Source: Sphingomonas sp. S2-65
GTDB taxonomy: Bacteria; Pseudomonadota; Alphaproteobacteria; Sphingomonadales; Sphingomonadaceae
Length of the DNA stretch: 64,000 nucleotides
Reading direction: 5' to 3'
Assembly: GCF_021513175.1 (NCBI RefSeq)
Contig: NZ_CP090953.1
Coordinates: 1,359,001 to 1,423,000 of the forward strand
Shown here piece by piece: positions 1-8,370 of the stretch (its first letter is position 1; each line of letters starts with the position of its first letter). A program made the translations under genes and the position numbers. The notes beneath the pieces were generated by a model, which did not search any database, had not been told where the DNA came from, and was given only the letters and a program-made list of their open reading frames with translations.

Positions 1-1697
1 CGCGGCGCAGTGTTGGTCAGGCGGTCCCCGTCGAAATTGGTGGGTACGAAGTTGCTTGCTCCAGGCAGTCCGTTGGCCAGCGTCGCTGCCGGAAGCGCCT
101 GTGCCGAAATGGCCGCCTGGGCTTCCGCGACTACGCGGGTTAGCTGCGCAGTTGCCGCGCCCTCGAGCGTTCCAGCCGATAACTGGGCTGCGTTGTTGGT
201 CGCCCCACCTGCCAGCGTGGTCGTGCTGACCGTGGCTTTGTCATTGTCTGCCGAACCGACCGGCCCAGCGCGGACCGTCTCAACACCAGTCGCGACGTCA
301 TAGCAGTCGCTGACGCCGCCCGACTGGTAGCACGCCTGGCCGTAACCCGGCTGATCTGTGTTCTTCGTGCCCGCATCTGTCGGTACGCCGTTTACCAGCT
401 GGCCGCTGGCATTCAGCACATAATAATTGGGATCGAGGTTGGTTACCCAGTGCGCCGCGTCGTTCCAATTGCCGTTCCCGGCCTTGGCGGAGACATAGTG
501 ATACGGGTTGTTGGCCGCGATCCAGTCCCAATAGAGGTACAGCGGCTGATAGAAGCTGGCGGTGCCATAGCCGTTGTTCGGCGCGCCGTTGAAGAACTGG
601 GTATAGCCGCCTGACAGGACGCCGATCACCAGCTGCTTGGCATAGCCGCGGTCGAGGATCAGCGGCCCGCCGGAATCCCCGGCGGCGGTGATGCCTTCGT
701 TCGGCGTCGGCTGGTCGCGCCACGCGTTGAAGTCGCGCGGATCGGCGGCGGCAGTGCCCCGGCGGGGATCGTCAAAATCGATCCAGTAGAGGTTTTGCGG
801 GAGGCCGCCGGATTCCCCGAACAGGAAGCCCTCGAAATCGTCGATCGAGGCAAGCGCGCCCAGCATGTTCTCGGCAATGCGCCGCCGATAGTCGCTCCCG
901 ATCGAACCGGTGGTGCCGGTCCCGTTGCGGCCATAGCCGTCCAGCACGACATGATAGCCGGTGCCCGCGGCCCCGATCGCGCCGGGGTTCGGCAACTGGG
1001 AGAACATCAGTGCCCAGGTCGGGACATTCTCGGCAGGCGTGTCGAGCGAGGCCAGCGCAACGTCGCCGTAAAGGAAGCTGTTCGCCGCGGGCTCCGTCGA
1101 CAATGGGTTATACGCGACGTAGTTCGCGTCATACATGTTGCGCGAAACGGTGGTGGCGTAGCGAACGCCATTGACGCCGTTCAGCCATCCGCCGAACGCA
1201 CTCGCCCCGGCCCGATTGTTGTCGTTGCCAAACCCGAAGCCGATCGGCTGGCCGCCCGAATTTTGCCCATAGGCATTGGCCGCACGATCGTTGACGCAAT
1301 GGGCGGCAAAGATCACGGTTCGCGGATTGATAAGCGTGCCGGTACAGGTGCCGATAAAGCCATCCTGCTGGTCGACGATCATCTGACCGACCCCGGTCAC
1401 GTTGTTCGGGTCCTGCGCCGTCGTGGGCGTGCCCGGCGCACCGATCACGATCTGCGGTGTCGGTGCCGCGATGATCTCGCGACCGCGCGGTGCATAGGCT
1501 TCACGAAGGCTCTGGTTCTCATCGATCAGCGGAGACCCGGCGCCTTGCGCCGCGCGCTGCGCCTGATCGATGACCGGCCGGTCGACGGGGCCTGCGACTT
1601 CCTGCGCGATCGCGGAAGGCGCGAAGCTGATGCCAAACGCGGCCGCTGAAGTCAGTAATGCCGCACGGAACGTACGTGATTCCCGAACCACCGTCAT
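1..1697 (-). CDS. Secreted S1-family (trypsin-like) serine protease, probable autotransporter passenger, C-terminus cut by window edge
   Basis: The frame runs from an ATG at 1697 (preceded by AAGGGG) off the left edge, about 565 codons without a stop. A signal peptide is visible (Arg residues, a hydrophobic stretch, then an A-I-A-Q cleavage region near residue 31). The chymotrypsin-fold triad can be read as TVIFAAHC (His), GDVAL (Asp) and AAGDSGGPL (Ser), so it should be an active endopeptidase outside the cytoplasm. After the protease domain comes a Gly/Asn/Ala-rich region including NGNWNDAAHW, typical of autotransporter passenger repeats; the expected beta-barrel would lie beyond the window. 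The gene stands alone with an AT-rich region upstream. The protease assignment is firm; the autotransporter assignment is inferred from the extension. Confidence 0.8.
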   Translation of the reverse strand, partial: MTVVRESRTFRAALLTSAAAFGISFAPSAIAQEVAGPVDRPVIDQAQRAAQGAGSPLIDENQSLREAYAPRGREIIAAPTPQIVIGAPGTPTTAQDPNNVTGVGQMIVDQQDGFIGTCTGTLINPRTVIFAAHCVNDRAANAYGQNSGGQPIGFGFGNDNNRAGASAFGGWLNGVNGVRYATTVSRNMYDANYVAYNPLSTEPAANSFLYGDVALASLDTPAENVPTWALMFSQLPNPGAIGAAGTGYHVVLDGYGRNGTGTTGSIGSDYRRRIAENMLGALASIDDFEGFLFGESGGLPQNLYWIDFDDPRRGTAAADPRDFNAWRDQPTPNEGITAAGDSGGPLILDRGYAKQLVIGVLSGGYTQFFNGAPNNGYGTASFYQPLYLYWDWIAANNPYHYVSAKAGNGNWNDAAHWVTNLDPNYYVLNASGQLVNGVPTDAGTKNTDQPGYGQACYQSGGVSDCYDVATGVETVRAGPVGSADNDKATVSTTTLAGGATNNAAQLSAGTLEGAATAQLTRVVAEAQAAISAQALPAATLANGLPGASNFVPTNFDGDRLTNTAP

Positions 1698-2000
1698 GAG
1701 TATCCCCTTTTGGCGCGGAGTCCCCTTAGACGTTCCGCAAGATCGCAGGCTATTGCTTCAAACTTTCCCGTCAAGCAGAATAGTTCTGCTTCGACAAGTT
1801 TATCGCCAGCTAAACATTTGTCGTACCTGGAAAAACAAGTCGATACCGATACGCACCCGTAATGATACGATGATCTAATCCATAACGTGCAAACATACAT
1901 TAAGTCTGATTTATCCACTCATAGTAAGCAGGAACATATAATATCTAGAGCACGTTGTTGTGCTACTTAGGATGTGTAAGATTAAAGAGGGAGAATAACG
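1698..2000. other. AT-rich intergenic region with an inverted repeat
   Basis: This 303-bp stretch separates the divergent protease gene and small ORF and is much richer in A/T than its surroundings, as expected for a promoter region. It contains an 8-bp inverted repeat with a 3-nt loop, AAGCAGAA-TAG-TTCTGCTT, at 1773-1791, about 80 bp upstream of the protease start, which could be an operator. No convincing coding frame is seen. Confidence 0.45.
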
Positions 2001-2180
2001 ATGTCCGGCCCGCTCAGCGATTTGTTCGCTTTGAAACCGGAGTTCAGCGAGGACATGGCTCCTGCCTCGGCACTTGATGGAACTCGGGACGATACGCCGA
2101 GCTTCCACCATTCCGAAGGTTCAGACGAAGTCTTCGCTGCGCCTAATGCCGGCGGCCCGGACGCACCTTCCGGCGATTAG
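2001..2180 (+). CDS. Small acidic protein of 59 aa, unknown function
   Basis: An ATG at 2001 is preceded by a strong purine-rich ribosome binding site (AGAGGGAGA, about 6 nt upstream) and opens a 59-codon frame ending in TAG. The product starts MSGPLSDLFALKPEFSEDM and is rich in Asp, Glu, Ser, Pro and Gly with no membrane segment, signal peptide or cysteine. It lies downstream of the AT-rich region, divergent from the protease gene. No family is recognised. A precursor-peptide role is conceivable but no maturation enzymes are adjacent. Support is the ribosome binding site and position only. Confidence 0.45.
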   Translation: MSGPLSDLFALKPEFSEDMAPASALDGTRDDTPSFHHSEGSDEVFAAPNAGGPDAPSGD

Positions 2181-2238
2181 CGAGAGCCACTGGCGGCGTC
2201 GGCGCACGCTGAATATCGCGCGACGCCTACACAAAAAA

Positions 2239-2266
2239 GGGACGGCGCACTCGAGTGCGCCGTCCC
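2239..2266 (-). terminator. Intrinsic terminator of the sugar-porter gene
   Basis: A perfect inverted repeat of 28 bp (12-bp arms GGGACGGCGCAC around TCGA) is followed on the minus strand by six T residues (2233-2238). It lies 40 bp past the stop of the MFS gene at 2306, so it is a textbook rho-independent terminator for that minus-strand transcript. Confidence 0.9.
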
Positions 2267-2305
2267 CATAGTTCAAGCACCTATCAGTAGACGCAAACGG
2301 AAAGC

Positions 2306-3709
2306 TCAGCCCTCCATCGCCTCCAGTTCCTTGCCCTTGGTCTCCTTGATGAACTTCTGCACCAGGAAGAAGCTGATCACGGCGCAAACCGCGTAGAAGG
2401 TATAGCTGGTGGCGAGCCCAAGCCCCGACAGCATGAGCGGGAAGCTCTGCGCGATCAGGTAATTGGAGAACCACTGCGCAAACCCGCAAACCGCCAGCGC
2501 CGAACCGCGCATCTGGTTGGGGAACATCTCGCCGAGCATGACCCACATCACGGGGCCCCAGCTGATGTTGAAGAACGCAGAATAAGCGAGCGCCGCGACG
2601 ACCGCTACCTGCCCCATATGGCCCGGCAGGTTCAACTGCGTGCCCACCAAGGTACCGGTCGAGAAGGCGTAGACCATCACGAACAGCGTGACAGCCATCC
2701 CGGCCGAACCGATCAGCAGCAGCGGTTTGCGGCCGATCTTGTCGACCAGCGCCACCGTCACGAAGCAGGCAAGGATCGACACGGTTCCGGAGATGATGTT
2801 CGTCGTCAGCGCCTGCGATTCCGTGAAGCCCGCGGCCTGCCACAGCGTCGATCCGTAATAGAAGATGACGTTGATGCCGACGAGCTGCTGGAATACGGCG
2901 ATGACCAGCCCCGCCCAGACGATCGGACGCACACCGCCCTTTACCGGGTCGATCAGGTCGCGGAAGCTCGGACGATGATCGGCGGTAAAGCTTCCGCGGA
3001 TCTCCTCGAGCTTGGTGCGAGCCACGGTTTCACCGAACAAACGGGTCAGCACGGCGCTCGCATGCTCGTGACGCCCCTTCGACACCAGGAAGCGCGGGCT
3101 TTCCGGAATGAAGAAGAGCGCGACGAGGAACACGGCAGCCGGAATCGCCTGCATCAGGTACATCCAGCGCCACGCCTCCAGCCCCAGCCAAAGCTCGTTG
3201 GTCGACTGTCCGGCGACTCCGGCGAGCGCTGCGTTCACGACGAACGCGGCGGTAAGGCCGGCGATGATCATGATCTGCTGCACGGTGGTCATCCGACCGC
3301 GAATGTTCGCCGGGGCGACCTCCGAGATATACGCGGGCGACAAGACGCTTGCCGCGCCGACCGCCATGCCGCCGATGATCCGGGCGATCACGAACAACCA
3401 GTGCTCGTGCGCGAAGCCCTGCACCAGCGCGCCGGCCAGGAACAGCACCGCGGCAACCCGCATGACGTTCCGCCGCCCGAGGCGGTCAGCCAGCGTTCCG
3501 GCGAAAAAGGCGCCGATGAAACAGCCGATCAGCAGCGAGCCCACCGTGAAGCCAAGCCCTGCATCGTCGAGCGAGAACGCCGCCCGTAGTCCCGGCTGGG
3601 TCCCGTTCACCGCGCCGCTGTCGTATCCGAACAACAAACCACCGATCGTGGCCACTGCCACGATCGCGCTGATCAGGCCGATATTGGCCCGCCCCGCACT
3701 TGCATCCAT
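2306..3709 (-). CDS. MFS sugar porter (sugar:H+ symporter family)
   Basis: This 467-aa protein has the twelve hydrophobic segments of the major facilitator superfamily and sugar-porter signatures: GGLLFGYDSGAVNG in the first segment, DRLGRR in the 2-3 loop, PESPRFL before the central loop and KIGRKPLL in the second half. It should import a monosaccharide or small sugar across the inner membrane by proton symport. The ATG at 3709 has AGGGG just upstream. It lies directly downstream, on the same strand, of a LacI-family regulator, with a LacI-type operator between them at 3749-3762, so sugar-dependent derepression is likely. The substrate cannot be read from sequence. A strong terminator follows the gene. 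Confidence 0.92.
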   Translation of the reverse strand: MDASAGRANIGLISAIVAVATIGGLLFGYDSGAVNGTQPGLRAAFSLDDAGLGFTVGSLLIGCFIGAFFAGTLADRLGRRNVMRVAAVLFLAGALVQGFAHEHWLFVIARIIGGMAVGAASVLSPAYISEVAPANIRGRMTTVQQIMIIAGLTAAFVVNAALAGVAGQSTNELWLGLEAWRWMYLMQAIPAAVFLVALFFIPESPRFLVSKGRHEHASAVLTRLFGETVARTKLEEIRGSFTADHRPSFRDLIDPVKGGVRPIVWAGLVIAVFQQLVGINVIFYYGSTLWQAAGFTESQALTTNIISGTVSILACFVTVALVDKIGRKPLLLIGSAGMAVTLFVMVYAFSTGTLVGTQLNLPGHMGQVAVVAALAYSAFFNISWGPVMWVMLGEMFPNQMRGSALAVCGFAQWFSNYLIAQSFPLMLSGLGLATSYTFYAVCAVISFFLVQKFIKETKGKELEAMEG

Positions 3710-3748
3710 CCCCTAGTCCTCTTGCCAGGGCGCACCTAGCTGTGCGCC

Positions 3749-3762
3749 TGTTACCGCTAACG
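3749..3762. promoter_or_regulatory. Probable LacI-family operator upstream of the sugar porter
   Basis: TGTTACCGCTAACG fits the LacI/GalR operator pattern TGnnAnCGnTnnC with a central CG and near-perfect dyad symmetry. It sits 40 bp upstream of the MFS start and 38 bp after the LacI gene end, where a repressor site is expected. Confidence 0.6.
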
Positions 3763-3799
3763 GTGACCCGCTTGGCGTCTAAAAGCAAGGCGGGTTGCG

Positions 3800-4852
3800 T
3801 TAGGCCAGCGGTGGGCCTGAGGACCCTCGCACCACCAACTTGTGCTTCAACACCTGTTCCTGCAACGCTTCTGCTTCCGGAAGCCGATCCGCGCGGATCC
3901 TTGCCAGCAGCAGGTTCAACGCCGCCACCGCCATCGGCGCGATCGGTTGCCGGACGGTAGTGAGCTCTGGCCAGACCGTCGTCGCGAGCGAGGTGTCGTC
4001 AAAGCCGACGACGCTCAGGTCCTGCGGGACGTGAAGCCCTTTGCGATGCGCAACACCGACTGCCGCTGCCGCCATGTCGTCGTTGCTCGCGAAAATGGCT
4101 GTGGGCGGTTCTGGCCGCTCCAGCAGGCGCTCCGCGGCGGCAATGCCTGAGCGGAAAGTGAAATATCCCTGCTCAACAGGAGCCGCCGCGGGATCGATGC
4201 CGGCCTGATCCAATGCAGACGCGAAGCCGCGGAAGCGTTCGTCGCTCGCGCTTTGATTCGGGTTGCCGCGAATGAAGCCGATGCGGCGATGCCCCAGGTC
4301 GAGCAAATGGCGCGTCATCGCCTCTGATGCGCCGAAGTCATCGATCCGGACGTTCAGACATCCCTCGGGCGGCAGCCCCATCGCAACCGATACCCATGGA
4401 ATGCCCGCAGCTTCCAATTCGTCGCGAACCGCTCCGGACTCGGATAAGGGCGGCGGCAGGATGACACCGCCGACATTGGTCGCCGCAAACTGTCGCGTCG
4501 CCTCTGCCTGTTCGGCCGGGGTCTCACCCTCGCATAGTTCCAGCACCAGGTGGCAGCCGGCGCGGCGTGCAGCCGCCAGCGCACCGATCAAAAACTGCGA
4601 AAGATATGCCGCGGACGGGTTCGAATACAGCAATCCGATCTGCACCGCGCTGCCGGCGGCCAAACTACGGGCTGCACTATTGGGCGAATAGTTCAACGCC
4701 TCGATAGCGTGGCGCACTGCACTGCGCGTGCTTTCCCGCACATTGGTCGCGCCATTCACCACGCGCGAGACCGTCATCGCGGAAACGCCCGCTGCGCGCG
4801 CAACGTCCTGCACCGTCGCGATCCCGCGGCTTCTGCGGTTTAGTTTCGTCAT
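3800..4852 (-). CDS. LacI-family transcriptional regulator
   Basis: The 350-aa protein begins with a LacI helix-turn-helix and hinge (ATVQDVARAAGVSAMTVSRV at residues 12-31, then NYSPNSAARSLA) and continues with a periplasmic-binding-protein-like effector domain (IGLLYSNP, GHRRIGFIRG, AIFASNDDMA, DLSVVGFDDT). It should bind operator DNA as a dimer and respond to a sugar or sugar phosphate. The ATG at 4852 has GGGAGCAGG upstream. The next gene on the strand is the sugar porter, its likely target. Effector identity is unknown. Confidence 0.93.
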   Translation of the reverse strand: MTKLNRRSRGIATVQDVARAAGVSAMTVSRVVNGATNVRESTRSAVRHAIEALNYSPNSAARSLAAGSAVQIGLLYSNPSAAYLSQFLIGALAAARRAGCHLVLELCEGETPAEQAEATRQFAATNVGGVILPPPLSESGAVRDELEAAGIPWVSVAMGLPPEGCLNVRIDDFGASEAMTRHLLDLGHRRIGFIRGNPNQSASDERFRGFASALDQAGIDPAAAPVEQGYFTFRSGIAAAERLLERPEPPTAIFASNDDMAAAAVGVAHRKGLHVPQDLSVVGFDDTSLATTVWPELTTVRQPIAPMAVAALNLLLARIRADRLPEAEALQEQVLKHKLVVRGSSGPPLA

Positions 4853-5004
4853 CCTGCTCCCACGCGCCGCGGCCTAACTTGCCGCGCGGCTCAGCGCAAC
4901 GGCCCAACATGGTGGACGCTTGCGCGCAAATCGTCACTCCAGGTTCAGAAAGCAGGTGCCAGTCATGGTCGCTCGGCAGTAGAAAAAGCTGGAGGAGAAA
5001 GGCC

Positions 5005-6024
5005 ATGACGGCGACAGCCGCGATCGCGCCGACATTGTCGAGAACTCCGCTTGATGAGGCGAATGCCGATCCGAAAGAGCTGCGGCAAGCCGCCGACGAT
5101 CTCGCCAGACGGCACGCCGCCGCTTCTGTCGCCTCACCGCACGCCTTTATCGAAGGGCTTGCCGCGCTCGCCCTGCGTGTCGACCAACAGGCGGAATTGA
5201 ACCGCCAAAGGGCTAGTTTGAAGCGGCGGGGGGAGTCGGGACGGGTTCGAGCAGTGCGTGACGAGGGTGCCGAGGACGTGCTGTTCGACCTCGCACGGGT
5301 GGCAGCCAGACTGCTGGAACGTGGCCGCGTGGCGGAAGCGAGCGTGCTGGCGAACCGGTATTTCGATGTAGCACCTCAAGGTGCGGCCGGCTGGGCGGTA
5401 TTACCGCTGTTCCTGTCGCTGCACGCTGGCGCTGTCGGCAATCCCGTCTTGGCTGAGACACTCCTGACGCCTGCGCCGGCGCGGTTGATCGTGATCGGCG
5501 GCCTTTCCGGCACCGGGAAATCAACTCTCTCGCAGCGGCTTGCCAGCCGCGCTGGGCGGATCCCAGGCGCCCGGATCATTCGCTCCGACGTCTTCCGGAA
5601 AAGACTGGCTGGAGCCCTCCCCGAAACCCGCCTGCCCCCGGCCCACTATACCCAACGAAATGACCGCAACACTTACGAGGCGATGTTCGAATCCGCCTAC
5701 GACCATCTCGCCTGCGGCTCCGCGGTGATCCTGGACGCGGTGTTCATGAACCGTAGCGAACGCGAGGTTGCTCATGCACTGGCCGTGAGGGCACGTGTGC
5801 CGTTCGTGGGCATATGGCTCGAAGCACCTGAGCAGAACCGCATCGAGCGGGTCGCCGGGCGGAGCGACGACGCCTCGGATGCAACCGTGCAGGTCGTGCG
5901 CGATCAGTCACGCCACTCGGTGGGCGAGTTGTCCACCTGGCACAGGATACGCGCTAACCGGCCAATGGAACTGATCGTCGCCGCCGCACGCGGCGCAATC
6001 GACCGAAGCGCGGCTCATGCGTGA
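5005..6024 (+). CDS. P-loop kinase/ATPase with a shortened aminoglycoside-phosphotransferase-like N-terminal part
   Basis: The ATG at 5005 is preceded by GGAGGAGAAAGGCC, a strong ribosome binding site; the upstream in-frame codons are probably untranslated. The 339-aa product has a Walker A GLSGTGKST and a following IIRSDVFRKRL and AVILDAVFMNRSER, the pattern of the zeta-toxin/gluconate-kinase-like P-loop domain that forms the C-terminal half of proteins annotated as bifunctional aminoglycoside phosphotransferase/ATP-binding protein. The N-terminal part keeps only the FDLARVAARLLERGRV and LLPLFLSLHAG-type helices of the kinase C-lobe; the catalytic HGDLHxGN loop is missing. It may therefore act only through the P-loop domain. 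Substrate unknown. Confidence 0.75.
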   Translation: MTATAAIAPTLSRTPLDEANADPKELRQAADDLARRHAAASVASPHAFIEGLAALALRVDQQAELNRQRASLKRRGESGRVRAVRDEGAEDVLFDLARVAARLLERGRVAEASVLANRYFDVAPQGAAGWAVLPLFLSLHAGAVGNPVLAETLLTPAPARLIVIGGLSGTGKSTLSQRLASRAGRIPGARIIRSDVFRKRLAGALPETRLPPAHYTQRNDRNTYEAMFESAYDHLACGSAVILDAVFMNRSEREVAHALAVRARVPFVGIWLEAPEQNRIERVAGRSDDASDATVQVVRDQSRHSVGELSTWHRIRANRPMELIVAAARGAIDRSAAHA

Positions 6025-6081
6025 TGATCGGCGCGAGCCGCGGTCCATCGACGACGTGCACCGCCGCGGTTCTGGACTAGG

Positions 6082-6384
6082 TTACGCGGCTGCTTCGATT
6101 GGCGGGGTTGCGCAGAACAGGTCCTGCAGCGACTCCAGCATGCGCCGTGCCTCGGCGCTCGCCAGGGAGTAGAAAATCATTTGGCCGGCGCGGCGTGCAC
6201 TAACCATCCCCTCTCGCCGGAGCAGCGCTAGCTGCTGCGAAACCGCGGTATCACGCGCACCTGTGAGCCTGGCGAGCTCGCCAACAGACTTCTCGCCTTC
6301 CCAAAGATGGCACAGCAGCAAAAGGCGGCTCCTGCCAGAGAGGGCCTTCAGAAAAAGCGACGCACGGTCGACTTGAGCAATCAT
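6082..6384 (-). CDS. ArsR-family regulator of the SqrR/BigR (persulfide-sensing) type
   Basis: This is a 100-aa winged helix-turn-helix protein (SVGELARLTGARDTAVSQQL recognition region, then GQMIFYSLAS wing). It lacks the ELCVCDL metal site but has the two cysteines typical of the SqrR/BigR/YgaV branch: C25 in LLLLCHLWEG and C91 in LQDLFCATP, which in family members form a di- or tetrasulfide on exposure to reactive sulfur. The ATG at 6384 has GAAGGATC just upstream; a GTG 12 nt earlier is possible but has no ribosome binding site. No sulfide-oxidation gene is adjacent; the gene is divergent from the alkB-like gene. The sensing role is inferred from the cysteines. Confidence 0.72.
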   Translation of the reverse strand: MIAQVDRASLFLKALSGRSRLLLLCHLWEGEKSVGELARLTGARDTAVSQQLALLRREGMVSARRAGQMIFYSLASAEARRMLESLQDLFCATPPIEAAA

Positions 6385-6549
6385 TTGATCCTTCACACCG
6401 TATCGCTATGCGCGGATCGGATGGCTTGCAAGCCTGTAAGCGACGGACAGGACATAAACGGGTATTTACAAACCACCTGTTTTAGCGACACCGAACACTG
6501 AGAAATGAAATGGAAACTCGCTTCTGCTGTCCACACAACATAAGTTAAC

Positions 6550-7140
6550 ATGAACAAGTCGCCGAGTAACCTAGAGCTGTTCGCAAAGCCGTTACCGCCA
6601 GGATGTGCCTATCGAGCGGGGATCCTGAGCGAGGCCGAAGAGCAGGCGCTGATCGAATCGCTCAGACGCACGGATCTTACGCCCTTCCGTTTTCAGGGCT
6701 GGCTGGGAAAGCGGCTTACGGCGAGTTTCGGATGGCGGTACGATTTTGACTCTGGCAGCTTCGAAGAGGCGGAGCCGCTGCCTGATTGGCTGTTGCCGCT
6801 GCGTGAACGCGCAGCCGCCGTTGCAGGACTGAAGCCGGAGGCGCTCGCCCAGGCGCTACTCATTCGCTACGATCCGGGTGCGGGGATCGGCTGGCACAAG
6901 GATCGGCCTGTATTTGAGGACGTGCTTGGTATCTCGTTGGGGACCGAAGCCACCCTGCGGCTTCGGCGGAGACTCGAAAAGGGGTTCGAGCGGCACTCGG
7001 TGCCCCTTGCCCCGCGGTCGATCTACCATCTGTCCGGCGCCGCCCGGTATGTTTGGGAACACAGCATTGCTCCCATTGATGCCGCCCGCTGGTCGATCAC
7101 CTTTCGCAGTCTCGCATCGCCACTTCCGCCTCAGCGCTGA
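6550..7140 (+). CDS. AlkB-type 2-oxoglutarate/Fe(II) dioxygenase (alkylated nucleic-acid repair)
   Basis: The 196-aa protein carries the AlkB core: LIRYDPGAGIGWHKDRP with Fe ligands H116 and D118, SLGTEATLRLR, and WEHSIAP...RWSITFRS with the distal His H171 and the 2-oxoglutarate-binding Arg near residues 180-186. It should oxidatively remove methyl groups such as 1-methyladenine or 3-methylcytosine from DNA or RNA. Length and motif spacing match the short bacterial AlkB-like branch rather than E. coli AlkB itself. No clear ribosome binding site is seen before the ATG at 6550. The 3' end overlaps the convergent MFS gene by 10 bp. Confidence 0.85.
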   Translation: MNKSPSNLELFAKPLPPGCAYRAGILSEAEEQALIESLRRTDLTPFRFQGWLGKRLTASFGWRYDFDSGSFEEAEPLPDWLLPLRERAAAVAGLKPEALAQALLIRYDPGAGIGWHKDRPVFEDVLGISLGTEATLRLRRRLEKGFERHSVPLAPRSIYHLSGAARYVWEHSIAPIDAARWSITFRSLASPLPPQR

Positions 7141-8336
7141 CTACGCACGGCCATCGCCACACCGCCGCCAGCCAGCGTGCCGATCGCGAGTGTGATCAAC
7201 CAGGGCGCATAGCCTAGTTGCTCCGGCGTAAGCGCAAGCGCCAGCAATGGGGCAGCCATGGCTGGCAGCGTGTTGGTAAGGTTCACCAGGCCAAGATCGC
7301 GGCCGCGATGTGCAGGCGAAGGCAGAAGCTGCATTGCCAGCGCGGATTGAAGGGCGAGAAACACCGACATCCCGCATATCGCCATTGCGAAGCCAACCGC
7401 CGCCGCCATCAGGCTTTCGGCACATGCCATGATCACCAAGCCGCTCGCCATCACAAGCGACGCAATGGCAAGGAACGGTTTGCGGCGCATGCACCTGTCT
7501 GAAAGGTGGCCGACTGCGATGGTGACCAGAAGGGCTAGAATTGTCACCACGGCGAAGATCGCAGCGATGCTCTCGCTCCTCTCCTCCAACTGAAGCGTCA
7601 TGCGGCGACTGGCGGGTAACGACAGGAAATAGAACAAGCCGAACGTCATCAGGCCGTTACCGGCGACCTGCACCAAAAGGCGGGCGAGCCAAACCGAGGC
7701 AAAATCGAGGCGTTGCCGCGCGGGCGGCGACAAAACGACATGAAGATCCCTTGGTCGCTCCCGTATCATCAGCAGCATGGGCGAAACCAGCGCCACCATG
7801 ATCAGGCATAACAGCCCGTAGCGCGTGGCTTCGCTGCCCAGGCTCCGTATGCTGACGCCTATTGCGACCAGTGAGGCAAAAGGCTGGGCAGCGCCCAGCA
7901 GGCCCGACACCATTCCCTTCCGGCCGTCCGGCACTTCATCGGCCATCACCGCCACGAGCGGCGCAAAGGTCATGTTGATCGCGATTTGAAGCGCGGCGAC
8001 CGCACACAACAGGGTGGTGCCGTCATGCGCCAGCAGGAAGAAAACGTATGACAGAACCAGAAGGCTCAATCCCCCCGCAATCCAGGGGCGCCTCGTGCCA
8101 CCACTACGATACGTCCTGTCGCTGAGCGCGCCGAAAGCAAGGTTGGCGATGCTGGCCACCGCCGCGCCGCTCAACGCTGCCGAGCTCAATAAGTCGACGC
8201 GCTCGCCCGCTTTTGCCACGGCGGCAACCTTCAGCGGCAGCAAAACCGTGACGAACGGGATGAAGCTGACGAAAACCCCCGCAAAGGCAGCAACGTAGAG
8301 GTAGATGAAGCCGCGGCTGGGCGAAACGAAACGCAT
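7131..8336 (-). CDS. MFS transporter, last gene of the receptor/halogenase operon
   Basis: The 401-aa product has the repeated hydrophobic segments of the major facilitator superfamily and loops such as GALSDRTYRSGGTRRPW and GHLSDRCMRRKPFL, resembling GPH/sugar-type MFS carriers found in sphingomonad carbohydrate loci. The ATG at 8336 is chosen because GGAGGG lies about 10 nt upstream; a TTG at 8369 abutting the preceding stop is an alternative. It follows a LacI regulator on the same strand with a 34-bp gap and is probably cotranscribed with it. It likely carries into the cytoplasm the sugar imported across the outer membrane by the TonB receptor of the same locus. Confidence 0.85.
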   Translation of the reverse strand: MRFVSPSRGFIYLYVAAFAGVFVSFIPFVTVLLPLKVAAVAKAGERVDLLSSAALSGAAVASIANLAFGALSDRTYRSGGTRRPWIAGGLSLLVLSYVFFLLAHDGTTLLCAVAALQIAINMTFAPLVAVMADEVPDGRKGMVSGLLGAAQPFASLVAIGVSIRSLGSEATRYGLLCLIMVALVSPMLLMIRERPRDLHVVLSPPARQRLDFASVWLARLLVQVAGNGLMTFGLFYFLSLPASRRMTLQLEERSESIAAIFAVVTILALLVTIAVGHLSDRCMRRKPFLAIASLVMASGLVIMACAESLMAAAVGFAMAICGMSVFLALQSALAMQLLPSPAHRGRDLGLVNLTNTLPAMAAPLLALALTPEQLGYAPWLITLAIGTLAGGGVAMAVRSQR

Positions 8337-8370
8337 GCCCGATTGACCCTCCGCGCGACGGAGTGCCAAG

